Shown piece by piece: positions 38,100 through 50,377 of a DNA stretch of 64,000 nt (positions are counted from its first letter, which is position 1; each line of letters begins with the position of its first letter). This DNA is from Biscogniauxia marginata (taxonomy: Eukaryota > Ascomycota > Sordariomycetes > Xylariales > Xylariaceae): positions 428,749 through 492,748 of the forward strand of contig MU404060.1 in the NCBI GenBank assembly GCA_022695795.1. Reading direction: 5' to 3'. The position numbers and the translations under genes are program-made. Under the pieces are notes generated by a model. That model had not been told where the DNA came from. It ran no database searches and saw only the letters and a list, made by a program, of their open reading frames with translations.

Positions 38100-40046
38100 T
38101 TCGTCTGACCGGGGCTAGCGTCGTGTGTATCAACACGTTGGAACTGGTCTAATCAGCAAATTAGTGAAGATCATATATCCGGGTCTTCGCAGCAGCAACT
38201 TGAATCCCGTCTCTAAAAGAATAGATCCAAGGGATTGTTTCACACCGATAGACTCGATACTCATTAGGGTCTCTTGGTTTGATCGACGATCTGGTAGCAG
38301 TGGGGAAGAGATCTCGTGTACATGGTTTTTGTGTGTTTATTATCTATTTCTTCTTTTTTTTTCTGTCGGATAGCATTCTCGGGGAATGGATACACTGGAG
38401 GGAAGAAGCCAGGAGTTGGTGGTAAAAAACACGTCATAGGTTGGCTTTTGTCTCTCGACATCTTCTTATATCCATACGACGCGCCCGGAGGGGGAAGGAG
38501 GAAGCAGGGTTTGAGGGGTGTTGAGGGTTTGCATTCAGCATTCGGAAAGGAAGGAATGAGGAGGGGGTTTATATACCATACCTTTTTCATACCGAGGAGA
38601 ATTGAGGTTATGGTTATTCAGTTTTTCTCACAGTTTGATGATCACTTGAGAAGTATCAAGAGATAATAGATTACAAACGCTTTCCCCACACCGGTGATTC
38701 TTTCGGGTTGTTGGTGAAAGAAGGGGGGGTGTGGGGGAATATCCAAATCTTAATGATTCCGCGGGGATGCGATATGAAGAATGGGGGCTTGGAAAGAGAA
38801 AACCTGGACTATCTGTGCTGGCTATCTATCTATATATATAGCTTAGCTACCTCACCTCACCTCGCCTCACCTTGCTTTGCCTTGCTTCTATTGGTTTGCT
38901 TTGCTTTACTTTGCTTTATTTTCAATTATAGACCCACTCTTCCTACTCTTTTTCCAGGCCTTGAAGTATAACCCCAAAGCTGACTTGGCGAAATGAATGG
39001 TATAATTTGATTGGTTGGTTGGCTGGTTGGGAAGGGTAGTTTGTGCACGCCGTTGAGACAATGGAAGTCAGGAATGTATGGAATGGTGTATTGCGCATGC
39101 GCTTGCATTTGGGTCGATTGATTGGCTTGTCGATTAATGTTTGGGCTGATTGCCCATTGGTTTGTTGATTAATGATACATAAGTACCTAGGTACTTACTT
39201 ACACCTATGTACTTGATGTTCAATACAAGAGAAGTGATGTCTCAATATGATTTGTGCAGGGATAGAACGGGAATTACTTGCATTGACGTTAGCCATATAG
39301 ATAGATAGATAGAAGCGGAGTTGGTATCATGGTTCATGGTTCATTTTTCCTTTTTACTACCTGGTACCTGCAGTGGTTGTATACATCGGCCGACATGTAT
39401 TTCCGAATTGGCGTTTATATGGATGAGGTCTTTTCAATTCTGCATGTCAGACGTTAGGCTAGTAGTAGTAGTAGTATTAAGCTGCCCTCAAATCATCATG
39501 GTTTAAAATCTGCCTAGGTAGGAAGTCTTGCGAAGTACGTAGTATAGTAAGTAGTACTATGTATAGTATCATTCTATCATTGCGCCGTTCCCCACCCCCG
39601 CGTCCCGTCCCGCTAGGTTCATCTACCCACACTAAGTGGAACTCCCAGAAACTATATATGTATTGTACAAAGAGACTTGTAGAAATTCAGTAGCTATGAT
39701 GTTGTCCCTTCGTGTTTTTATACCTGTGCCTTGAAACGCCGTCTCTACCTCCAACCACCCAAAACTCTCTCTATATTTTCCTTTTATTTTCAAGAAGCAG
39801 ATGGTGGTGCTGGCGGGGCTGGCGAGCTCGGCCCGATTGGTGATGCGTGAGTGTACATGAAGCTATGATTTAGACGGTCCCCTTGGATGTGCATGAAAAT
39901 GGTATGCCAGGTTGGTGGAGTGGGTAGAGATTGGTGGGGTTGCGCGTTGGGTAGCCGTTCAGATGGGACCGAGAGCTGGGCCCCGGGTCGGGGAGAATAG
40001 AAGGACTCGAGTGGGAATCCGTCTTCATTTTTTTTTTTTTGTTCTG
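38100..40046. other. Intergenic region with microsatellites
   Basis: No supported gene in 1.9 kb. There is a degenerate (CTCAC)/(CTTTG) pyrimidine repeat at 38848-38921, GATA-type units at 39297-39313 and AGT units at 39460-39476. Confidence 0.5.
38848..38921 (+). repeat. Degenerate CTCAC/CTTTG pentanucleotide repeat
   Basis: Pentamers drift from CTCAC through CTTGC to CTTTG, a compound satellite in untranslated sequence. Confidence 0.8.
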
Positions 40047-40265
40047 TCAGCACCAACGCACAACCTCTCCGAAATGGGCTCTTATGCCTGCAGATGAAAC
40101 ATATATCCAGAAGGGAGAACAAAGTAATCACAAACCTGGACTTGAAGGTAATAGTCTCCAGTGATGATGTCGACGTCGTAGGCATTTAAAACAAATAAGC
40201 ACTGCCGGTGGTAGAGCCACACCTACGCCGATAATGGCTATAATAGCTTCATTTGAGAGTGGCAT
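40047..40265 (-). CDS. Putative small single-pass membrane protein
   Basis: Exon 1 (40265-40136) starts at ATG and encodes MPLSNEAIIAIIGVGVALPP followed by AVLICFKCLRRRHHHWRLLP, a textbook membrane span with a basic cytosolic flank. A donor (CAG|GTTTGT) at 40135 and an acceptor (CTGCAG) ending at 40088 bound a 48 nt intron. The shortest continuation gives GIRAHFGEVVRWC and TGA at 40047, 56 residues in all. An alternative second intron would join a Ser/Pro-rich tail at about 39830-40025 (for example HLNGYPTRNPTNLYPLHQPG), which also looks coding. The exact 3' structure is uncertain. I do not recognise a family beyond small fungal membrane proteins with this N-terminus. Confidence 0.45.
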
Positions 40266-43179
40266 TGGAATAAAGCTGATGTAGGTGTAAGAGCGGGAAC
40301 TAATTCATTCAAGAAGGATAACACGATAAATACTAGACATACTTTATAAATCTTGGTATCAATTGTCAAAGTTAGATATCAATAGTTTAGTGATATGTAC
40401 TGGAGACGGCGACGGATAACAAGGCTGTGGACATTCTAGGAACATTCCAGGAACATTGGGCCAATTAGGAACATCCCACATTCTTTACGCCCCCTGCAGT
40501 GCCCAACCGCCTCTTAGGGTCACACTAGGTGACCGTACACCAAGGCTTGGGATATCTTGGCACAGTTACTGATATGGGCTCAGTACGTAATCGACCTTAA
40601 TATGACTAGTATGTGGATTACTTTTGCAAGGCACATCTATATGCAAGCTATGGAAACTCTATGTCTTTTCGACAGAACGACGGCACTACGAGACGACTAT
40701 TTAAATTCAAAACTCGCGTTACACTGTCTTGCAGCCAGCCAGCCGGCCGGCCGCATTCGCCTTTATTCAGCTAATCACCATGGCAGCGGACTTTCATCAT
40801 CAATATAACCACCATCCCTTAGTATCGTAATCATCATCATGCTTGACGTTAAGAAGGCGATTCTTAGAAAACAGGGATATCGTTGCGGGCAGAAGAGGGA
40901 ATTACTATATCATGTTAGACTTAACAGTAGATCTTCGGCTGAACGTCAGGCCCTTGTTGCAAGCTTTAGCGAAGCCTCTAGTTCGACTAATACATAGATA
41001 CCTATAGCGTACGGACCGAACTGCAAGCCCGTAACAAAAGTTACCTTCTTGAGTACACTACCTAAGCCAATTACGAGACTTAGCCACGAAAGGTGGTCAC
41101 ATGACTTAGAGAGCCCTACGCTGGCCTAGAATGTTGAGGTAGGAAAGAGACAAGACCCTTAAGCAAACTGACCTTAAGTTGATCGAAACACCTATTTACA
41201 TACATAGCACACCTTAATTGAAGTCACTTTTTTATTTGCCATAATCACCTCAATTGCAATTGCAAAGCGTTCGCATATACATGTTGTCCAAAGGCCTTTA
41301 CTTATTTACCTTGATATCGCGAATACGATGATCCCGGAATAACCTCGGGATAGCCCCTCCCCTTATTGTCTCCCCTATTGCCTCTATGAATGGAGTCCTT
41401 AGGTCTTCCAACAAATCGTAGAAATGCACTCGTTATTTTTAGAGGGATGGAAAATCCCCGAATAGTGCTAGGACTAAGCCGCCGCTCAGTGTATTTATAC
41501 GACCATGCCACTAGGTCTATTAAGACCTTGGTTGTAAGCACACACGATAATCCAAGTCATGATAATCGTATACATAAACTAGTAGCGGCGGGCTTTAAGT
41601 CACAGCAACATTATGACGTTTATTAACTTGAAAATATAGTGCCTTTTTAATTTTGAGGTAATATCTCGGTATTAGAGACATTCGTGGCTAAGTTAAAGAA
41701 GCTTAACAACTTGCTATGCGTTTTGAATTTTAACCTCGTGGCCGGTGGCTCTCGGTTATAAACCCGATCAAGCGGAGTAGAGTGTTTTATTATGCCCTGG
41801 TGAGTTACTATAAGGGGATATAAAGGCCTTAGCCTAGCATTAGACTAGTGATGAATACCATAGGTGAGTTGACGGATATGATGTAAAAAGACGTGAATAG
41901 GTATCGATACAAGAGAAGAGTTACGAGCGCGCATCTTTGGCGGTTCAAAGAGGACGTAATACGGTTTGATTTCAACGTGGAAAACCAGGCCGGGAGCTTA
42001 ATGTTAGGTGGTGTATTAAACTCGAAGAGTTAGTACACTGCCATGCTGAATCATAAAGAAATAAAGAACATTATTATAAGTCTATCTAAGTTATCCATCT
42101 TGGGGCTAGGTTAGATATCTAGCTAATGATGCATGCAAATTACAGTTAAACTCAAAGCATTTGTCACGGACTGCAATAAGACCCAGGGCACGACGGCTCG
42201 AGTAATCTCTGTATTACAATGAAAAGGAATTGCGTGAGGAAAGAAAGGTTCCTCCCGCTGCTAGCAAGCTACATACATTTCTTAAGTACTGGAATTAAGC
42301 CATGGCAACGACAGCGTGCATGGCAACGTGGTCGCCGTCTGAATAGCTTCACCACAGCAACAGCTGTGACAGCATTCTCTTTTATCAGGATGTCTATTCA
42401 AAGTTAAGTCCGAATAGAACGCGCCCACAGGCTACATTTGGAGTTGCTTAGAGAAGGCACTCATCGCGATGCTAGAGAGTATATCAGGCAAAAAATACGA
42501 CGGTGTGGTAATCCCTTATAAGTTACAACTCCATTCAAAAAAAAAACCAAAAAAAACCACTATGGAGATCGCTGTCTTCATGAAGGTGATGTTGATTACC
42601 CCTTGCCCTTGGCATATACTGGTTAGAAATCTAAGGATTCTAAGAAATCGCAAGCCAACTATAAAAGCTAAGTAACTTTACACACATACGACGCGGAGTC
42701 GAACCGCTTCTAATAATAGTCCCTTGCGGGGTGAAGCTTCATGCTCCCAATACTCAGGGGCCAGCACCTCCACCAATTGTCTATAGCATCACAAAGGTTG
42801 TAGTTGTGTCAAGCTTTTCTCATTGACCAGGGCGTGTAGAAAACCCCAGCAGACGAGAAGATGGTTATACAATGTACATAGAATTGCATCGTGCAACTTT
42901 CGATGTTGGTCACACGAAGTTTCTTTTACAGTACAAAAGACGAAAGAGAAACTCTCTAACCTACAAAAAAGGACACGCTCTCTCTATATGGTCCACTTTG
43001 CCCAAGAGGCTAATAGAAGCTCTAGTAGAGTAGGCAATCCAACCCCCCCTCTCCCCTCCGGCGGCTCCCTTATTTCGTATGTGCTGGAATCTTGTCTCTT
43101 TCTAGATTTTTTTCTTATTCCAACCAGGCCAAAAGAGCAAATACATACAGGCTAGTATAGCTTCCTCATAAATTCAATC
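40266..43179. other. Gene-poor accessory region
   Basis: No supported gene on either strand in 2.9 kb. All open frames are short. A+T content rises gradually here. A tRNA-like box-B sequence at about 42690-42710 has no matching acceptor stem. Confidence 0.5.
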
Positions 43180-44487
43180 CTACGGGTATCTTGCCACATC
43201 CTCACGTCGGCTGTGCGAAACGCCAAACTCGGTGGTCGCAGAAATGCCATTGGGCCGGACGAGATTCTGCTGATTCCCCACACCTCCCCCTTCGTAGGTC
43301 ACAACCCTGAAAGGGGAATCCCCGAGATTCATGCCCACAAGATTATTCTGGCTCTATAGATCCTCGTAATGACCGCCGTTGCCCTTGTACGGGACATCGT
43401 CTAGCGACGACGACTTGGACGAGTCTTTCCGCCTCATAAGGCTGATCAGTGAGGAGAAAGCGGACTTCGTTACCTCGAATTTCATGGCGGCACGCAGCGG
43501 CGGAGCACAGCTCATGATGATGACGCACGCCTGCTCTAGTAATGACTAGGGGATTTCGAGCGTGGCATTATATTGGACATCGGTGGCGGTGGGATCGGAC
43601 TGTTGGTTGGCGATGGTCTTCAGGCCAATCATCTTCAATATCGACATGACCATGGCGAATAGAGACACGCTGAGGAGCAGTGCGAAGCCTAAGAATTGCC
43701 GCAAAGCATGTTGAGTAGCCAAATGATGAGGACTGGAAACAGGACGAAGGTCAAATTGGAGAAGGTCTAAATGGCTATTTGAGCCCAATATCCTTGGTTA
43801 ACCGAAATTTCTTTTTAATCGTGACGATGTGGAAGAAGAAGCAAGGGCGGACGATGTCGACTTACCTTGGCCAACAAATGCCGTGGAGATATAAATCTTC
43901 GGATCCCAGTTTCCACTGACCGGAGTACTTTGAAAATATATACAGGGGAGGATGATAAGCGCCATAATCGAGCAGATGGCTACTACCACGATTACGAACC
44001 ACTTGAATCAAACATGGACCCCCAAAGCCGAATGAGCAGAATGGCAATGGATACGCGCGCGAAGATGGAAACGAGGAGCCCAGGCGTGTTGGAAAGCCAC
44101 ATCCACTTCAGGACGTTGACCATCTCCGTGAATGCCAAGCTGGCATCGTGCTTTCCGAGGCCATAATGGTAGCCAATGGTCGCAAAAGACTAGAAGACTA
44201 CGTGAGAGGCCTAATTAGGGGTTTGTTCGCGTTGGCATCGCAGGCAGCAACGGCAATCCTCTAGCACGCATAAGCTTGAAGGTAAGTAAGTGCAGCAAGG
44301 CGTACTTAGGAGGGCAGTGCAAATTAGCCAGACGTCCAGAGACCGAGCCTTGGCCATTTTGCTACGTACATAGACGCGCAGAGACACGAAGACAAATGGG
44401 TATTGTGGTGAACGCCTAGGTCAACCCTATAATCATCGGCTCACGGCCTAGATCGTCCGGGTTGATGGGTGCCGCGAATTGTGACAT
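43180..44487 (-). pseudogene. Rhodopsin-domain (PTH11-like) membrane protein, decayed
   Basis: From ATG at 44487 the minus strand shows MSQFAAPINPDDLGREPMII, then RVYVRSKMAKARSLDVWLIC, YHYGLGKHDASLAFTEMVNV, LLVSIFARVSIAILLIRLFG, IILPCIYFQSTPVSGNWDPK, FVLFPVLIIWLLNM, LGFALLLSVSLFAMVMSILK and EQACVIIMSCAPPLRAAMKF. These are the membrane segments and the EQ-x-IIM-x-C-x-PPLR motif of fungal integral membrane proteins with a rhodopsin domain. TAG replaces Trp after GLT and after LEIP, another TAG follows HYEDL, and at least two frameshifts are needed. The tail resumes as GMNLGDSPFRVVTYEGGGVG. It cannot make a full protein. TGG to TAG changes fit RIP-type C-to-T mutation on the other strand. Confidence 0.8.
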
Positions 44488-44713
44488 GGTTGATGCGGAA
44501 TGACAGTGAAGAAAGCCAAAGTCAGGGATCACGGCCTTTAAGATCGCATAATGCAGTGGTGGGTTTTGAGGATGTCTGCGAACGGCGGGCAGCCAATTAA
44601 TAGTCTGGGAGTGGTGCAGGTCCTCGGCACAACACCCCCTCCCAACATCCTTATGGGTATGTTAAGCGCCGGTCTGAGGCCGCTGTCTTACAACACACCT
44701 AACCAGGATAACA

Positions 44714-46096
44714 TCATCCCTCGTAAGGGGTGATACGGGCAATTAAGTTGCACTGGGCTTTGGTACCAATCCCAAAATTGTCTCTTTCAAATTCGAAATC
44801 TTCCGCCGTGGCATCCTTGATTTCGAAGTTGAAGCTTTGAACTAGGGCAGCGAGAAACAGGTACATCTCGGCCCAGGCTAGGCTAATGTGCGGTCCGTCA
44901 CGTTAGCAAAGCAGTATGGAAAGCGTAAAGATCTTGATATGGATAGGGGTAAAACGTGACTGACTGCATGCCGAGGTATATCCTCGTTCCACGTGAGAAG
45001 GGAGCAAATATCTTTTCGCCTGCTTTCCGGGCTGTGGGATCCATCCACCGATCTGGGTTGAAGCACATTGGATCAGGGTACAGTTTCTCAGTGTGCATCA
45101 ACAAGGTAGTCATTCCGACTGGTGTCCCCGCAGGAATACGCCAGTCGCCATAAAAGAGATCCTTGTCCGTGACACGCGCCGCGCGTGTACCGATGGCAGG
45201 ACTTAGGCGCATGCCTTCCATTAGCGTAGACGTGAGGTACGGTAGCTGCTCGAGCGCTTTTAACTGAATAGACTCGAAAGACTCAGCAGCGGCCTCGGAA
45301 ATTTCTTTCCTGAGTCTCTGAAGAATCTCATCATTGCTGAAGACGTGGTAGAGAATTAGCCGCAAGACGTTGGCGGTCGTTTCGAATGCAGCACCAGTCA
45401 CAGTAGCAAATTCCTCAAAAATACGCTCAAAAGTTTTCTCCCTAGGTGGAAGATTAGAATGAACAATCTCGTAGATCATATTATTCTGCGCTTTGCTGTC
45501 AGGAGAGGAAGACGTGGCAGCCGCGAAAGTATCTCGAGTGTCTTGTTCGGATTGCTGTTAAAGTCAGTGGTTAATGAAAGAGCCACATAGCAGTAATGCT
45601 AGTTTGAGCGGCCTGCTTCTTGGCCATAGGAAGCTCACCTGGAGATAGCGGTAGAAGCAATACCTGACCCGAAGATCGTGGAGCTTTTGGCCCCGAAGGC
45701 ATCGTATGTCCAGGCATATTTGTCCCAGCGCCCATCCATGCGATACAGTGTGTCGAAGAAAGCCGGATCAATGACATGCAGTTCGTATGGGCTGATCCGG
45801 ATAATCAGGCCTGTCCGGGGTCGAGAATTAGAAGCTAGTAGCCGTCAAGAAGGAAATATGGTAATGAGAGAGACCCTACCATATATTTTGTGCAATTCTG
45901 CAATCTTGGAAGTGTATTTCCCATCTTGAACAACGTCATAGTAGCCCTCGCACCAGCGCGAGATCGCGGCCAGTCTAGGACCGGGAAAGCGAGCAAGAGG
46001 GTGAAGAAACAGGCGGTAGAACACGAGGGTTCCGTAGTAAGCAACAACCACTACAACCACCGAGCGCCAGGTAAGAAGGCTGCCATTGGAATCCAT
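44714..46096 (-). pseudogene. Cytochrome P450 with internal deletion and no heme cysteine
   Basis: N-terminal exon 46096-45880 encodes a membrane anchor and YRLFLHPLARFPGPRLAAIS. Exon 2 (45810-45664) encodes LIIRISPYELHVIDPAFF and KYAWTYDAFGAKSS. The frame then breaks, and coding resumes at about 45554 with MIYEIVHSNLPP and the I-helix-like TVTGAAFETTANVL; about 140 residues between helix C and helix I are missing. The ExxR motif EGMR and FNPDRWMDP are present. The heme loop reads FSRGTRIYLGM, with Tyr where the invariant Cys ligand should be. A normal intron (44964-44883) leads to HLAWAEMYLFLAALV and the C-terminus ending ARITPYEG, stop at 44714. Without the thiolate and the deleted segment it cannot be a working P450. 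Confidence 0.85.
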
Positions 46097-46913
46097 GTCG
46101 GTTTGAGCGTTGCAGAAATAGCTCATCTACACAGGATTCCAGCTAGTGACGGTCATGAAACAACAGAGCGGATTCGGTTTCTATTTCTACAAGGATGAAA
46201 GTGCGGTTATAGAAAGAGAGAAATAAGGGATGGATTCTCGGGCGCAGATATTGACGTTCGTTGTTAAGGTCATAATTTTCTTGCAACCAACACCAGTCAG
46301 GTAACTATTAAAAAATGGTTTAAATGTTTCGATGTTATTAGGAGCATACGAACAGTTGACCAACTGCTCGTTTACTAATAAGTGATCGTTGTTCTTTAAT
46401 AGGTAAACAACAAGGTGGGACTGTCACGTCATACGCCAAATGGACTGCAGGTGGGTAGCGGAAGCTGCACCCCCTTGCCTTCTAGGCACATCCCTAGGTA
46501 CCCTAGTAGTTATATTAAGACTATACCTATCCACTGTCTCCATAACTTTATTTCATTGACCTCATTAGATGTATCTTCTCCAAATTTCCATACATGGCTT
46601 AACTACATACCAGTGGGGCTGGCTGCCACCACTGGGGACTCCTACACTATATACCTAGGTAGGAGGTAAGTACCTAAGTGTACCTTTCCATCTCATGTCA
46701 TAGAACCCACTCACACCAAACTTAATTGGTCGGGGCTAGCACGGGGACAGTAAGGTAGCGTAACTGCACCATGTTGCCAGCGCGTAGTGTGGGATAAGTT
46801 GTGGAATAAGCACGTGGTGGTTAGAAGCATAAATAGATATTTACAAGGCAAAGCGGACCATAACGAATTATAGCTTCATGAATGCAAGCCCCTACTTACA
46901 CCCTCTTGACATC
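46097..46913. other. Intergenic region upstream of the P450 relic
   Basis: No supported gene. It would hold the former P450 promoter. TACCTAGGTA-type words occur near 46494 and 46655. Confidence 0.45.
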
Positions 46914-47171
46914 TCAAATGTTTTCATGACGATAAAATCGATGTTCAGTGCCTTGGCCAAAGCAACCATTGTTCCAAATCTGCTGAGCGGCGTAAACACC
47001 ATAGTCAATCTGTGAGTTGCTTGCTCGGTTTAGATAGATCTCGCACAATGTGACATACGAACTTACTCTGGCAATGGAACGGCAAATGAACATGTCGTTA
47101 CGCACAGGAACGTGTTTGGTCGGCGTCTTGAGGTTGGCGGAGCTATTAAAAAAAAAACCCTCCCCCAGCAA
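46914..47171 (-). pseudogene. Unrecognised short gene remnant with one intron
   Basis: An exon ending in DMFICRSIAR at 47067 is followed by a consensus intron (GTAAGT...CACAG, 47066-47010) and a 96 nt exon, IDYGVYAAQQIWNNGCFGQG and TEHRFYRHENI, ending in TGA at 46914. The splice sites and the small Cys-containing product suggest a real secreted-type protein. However, no ATG-led signal peptide was found: the frame runs open upstream through KTPTKHVPVRND into a T-run-rich region without a start. I cannot assign a family. Confidence 0.35.
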
Positions 47172-48590
47172 CAGTGGTGGTGTCTCAGGTAAAGGTGCAT
47201 GAGGTTTGCGCCGCTTTTTCCGACCTGGCAGGTGGCTAAATATATACTGTGCCTACATCATGCGTTGGTTGCTGGCTGTTGGATGCAATGTGCTGGTGTC
47301 CAGAGTAATACGGATAAAGCTCTCCAAGCAGGTTGCTATTGTAAATTGACCCCAAGACAGGGTTATGAATTAGTCAGGCCCTGGAATAATATCAATAGGT
47401 ATGTAAGGGGTATATTGACTAAAAACTAACTTACTAAATTTCTTTATTAAAAACAAAAACCTCAACTAGGTACTTAGCTAAGGATTAAGACGTAAAAGGC
47501 GGACCCACGCACCGCCGTAATAAGTCAATAGACACTCTCCTACCGTATGTTCGATATTGCGATGTAAATAATAAAATATTTGGTTGATACGTTAGCTGTT
47601 AGATGGGGATAAGCTTATTCCCTTGGCTAGTAGTCGATAGCGATGAGACAACCTAGGGGGAGAAGAAGAAAGCTGCTGCTACACGCATGGAGAAAGCCCA
47701 CAGGATAGGCACCATAGAACACATCCATAAACTTCCATTCCTTTTCTTTCGTGTATGGGCCATTTCTGGCGGCCTATTTTCGGGCTTGCCGGTCTTTACA
47801 TCACTAATTCGAGGTTTCTTTATGCACGTAGCTGCTATTTCGTTTTTCTTCTCTGCCTTCGTTGGATTCTTTCACCGGAATTTATGCTGATACAGTTTCC
47901 TAATTATCTCGTAATATGCCCGGTCCTTGCGGTACTGGAATAATTAAGAGTGGCGTCCAGCCGGAATTTGTATACTATTTCTTTTGTCGATAATCTAGTA
48001 GTCACCCTTGACTTCGCATTTTGAAAGTTGTGCTATAATGAGTGAGTGATTTTCCCTTGACGATACCTCGAAGTCTAGTTCCAAATTATAATGAATTACA
48101 ATCTTAATATCTTGGTTTTACCTTTCGCTTTGGCCGTCGGATTGTAGATGGTAGCTAATGGATATTCCGAGCTTTGTTTTACATACCTATTTATTATATT
48201 AAAATACTTAAACAAGGCAGTATACCTAGGTATATGGCAGGGAACTGGGGAACAATTACAAATAGATAATATATACAAAGACTAAGTAAAAACACATGTT
48301 GTTTTATTTGAAGTCTTCAAGCTAGAAATACTTATCAAATAACTGATTAGTAGCTTAATTTTCCATTCTTGTGTAAGCAGAGACTAATGCAGCAAAACTC
48401 AGAGCCTAGTAATCCATCACTCAACTTTGCCTTCCAAACCCTAAAAAGTAGCGTCTCCTCTTTTCTTCTAGTCGTAGAGCCAAGTTCGTAAACACTATGG
48501 CAAATATATATTTGATTCTAAGTCCAGCTTGACCTGTGACCATGAACCCTGGATCATAATATGAATAGTTTGACCGAAATTCATTAAAGA
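47172..48590. other. A+T-leaning intergenic region
   Basis: No gene supported in 1.4 kb. Confidence 0.45.
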
Positions 48591-49560
48591 ATGGCGCCGC
48601 GCGAAGTAGCGAGGAAGTAGAGCGACAGGGTAATAAACCGCTCTTCTTTGCCATTGTAGGCGGCAGTGTCGTCGACGTGATCTGGGCTCTGGGGCTGCTT
48701 CACCGGGGTGTCCGGGTGATTGTCTATGAGCGGACTCCCAACTTCCACAATATCGAGGTAGGTTTCGCGTTCATGGAAGTTGCGAGGAAATGCATGGCCC
48801 ATCTAAACCCGGCAACATTGGAGTCCACGAAGAGAGAGGTGGCGTCCCTAACAAGAAGCCATTTGACGAGTACTGGGACGGATATAACACTAATGACCTT
48901 GATCTCAATGGCGATAGCAAAGATCAGGCTAGAAATCGCAACGTCGGGGATTCAGAGGGTTCACCGGCTGCTATACTATTCAGGCGCAAGAACCGCCAGC
49001 TCGCTTTCTGGGGCTGCCTGCGCGCGCAATTCCTCGAAGATCTCTCCCTCATGTTAACCCCCAGATGTCGTGCACTTTAAACAGGGAAGTTGTTGACTAC
49101 CTAGACCTTTCGTCTTCATCATTTTTACTCCCCGCTTCGCTGGAGTATCCACTAGAATTTTTGACGCCCTTATCGGCTGCGATGGCCTGCGCAGTCGTGT
49201 ACGTGCCCAGCCCCTGGCGGCCGGGTCCCCTCAGATATGAGTCTGACATATACACACAAGTGGTGCTACCGCGCCGTCGTGCCCCTGTCAGATGACGAGC
49301 TCACTCTCTGGGCCTACAAAGCCAATTACCACTGCATGCACGTTGGTCTCGGGCCCATGTCCTCACCTATCCTGTCAGGGAGAAGGTGCGCTGGCGCTGG
49401 TTACGGCGATTGAGGAGGTGTTGAAAACGTTGGACAACATAGATGATAAAAAGCAAAGGCGACTACAGCAGTATTTCAGGCCTTCAACTAGGTACGATAT
49501 GTGCGGACGCAATGGCTGGTTAGGAGATCGAAGGACCCCGGGGGGGTTGGGGGGGGGGGG
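48591..49560 (+). pseudogene. FAD-dependent monooxygenase (salicylate hydroxylase-like), decayed
   Basis: Fragments in successive frames follow the order of a class A flavin monooxygenase. These are PLFFAIVGGSVVDVIWALGL and HRGVRVIVYERTPNF (FAD-binding beta-alpha-beta), PFDEYWDGYNTNDLDLN, LAFWGCLRAQFLEDLSLML, FDALIGCDGLRSRVRA (the GD motif region), HKWCYRAVVPLSDDELTLWA, and AHVLTYPVRE. At least four frameshifts and several stops (for example after GSC) interrupt it. The first glycine-rich loop has GGSVVDV where the family has GGSxxGV, a Gly to Asp change from G-to-A. No C-terminal part is found beyond the G-run at 49540. It is clearly a pseudogene. Confidence 0.8.
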
Positions 49561-49562
49561 GG
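49540..49562 (+). repeat. G homopolymer tract
   Basis: Two G runs, of seven and about fourteen bases, are separated by TT. They end the FAD monooxygenase relic and may be a slippage-prone or assembly-sensitive site. Confidence 0.8.
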
Positions 49563-50377
49563 TTATTTAGGAGTAGATGTATCCTGGGATAGGAAAGGAC
49601 CGGGAAATGTGTAAGACAGAGCTAGAGGATCGGTTTAAGGTTATGTAGAACTTTGATGTTAACGGCATGGTGGAGGAGTCGAGGAGCGTGCATCGTGACC
49701 TCCTATTGGGAAAGGGTATAACCGAGATAACCACATAATCTCAGACTACAAAAGAAAAAGGAGACTAAACTACTTTGTAAAAATAAATATCATCTTCAGA
49801 TTTCTAATCTCGTATTTAACAACATGAAAAACCCTTGGGCATACCGCTACCGCTATTGCTCAGGGGCTTTGTTATCAGCAGTAAAGTTGATGCTCGCACC
49901 AAATTACTGCTTTATACTAAGAACATGATAATGAGAGCTTAAACTACAATAGATTCAAAATAACTATAAAATATTTTTCAAAATATTTAATCGTTATTTT
50001 GAAAAAATCATATGTTCTTTAAAATACTATAAATATTTTATAAGTACCAGGTAAGTTTCAATGAATTATAATCAAATCGCGCTTAGAGGAATATGCCTCT
50101 GAAACCGAAGTAAATATTGCTATCGAATAGAAACTATACCTTCAGAATGAAACTGACCGGACGTGTGACATTGAAGACCAGGCAGAGCTAGTGCTCGGAT
50201 AGGTGGGAAATAATACGTCCATAGTCCTCTTACACGATTCAGCTGCGCCGCTCGCTTTCCACTCCATACGACTTTTGACCAATCCATCCAACCCATCCAA
50301 ACCTTTCAGTCTTTAACCCCCCGGCGCACCTTTCTGCAGTAGTCCTCCCCTTGCCCCGTCATCCTTGCGTCGCATCA
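49563..50377. other. A+T-rich intergenic patch
   Basis: No gene supported. 49.92-50.05 kb is strongly A+T-rich, with short A/T palindromes such as AAAATATTTT. Confidence 0.45.

Noticed and set aside
42686..42770. tRNA-like sequence on the minus strand with a box-B motif (GGTTCGACTCC)
   Set aside because: The T-arm has only four pairs, no box A is present, and no 5' strand pairs with the 3' acceptor sequence.
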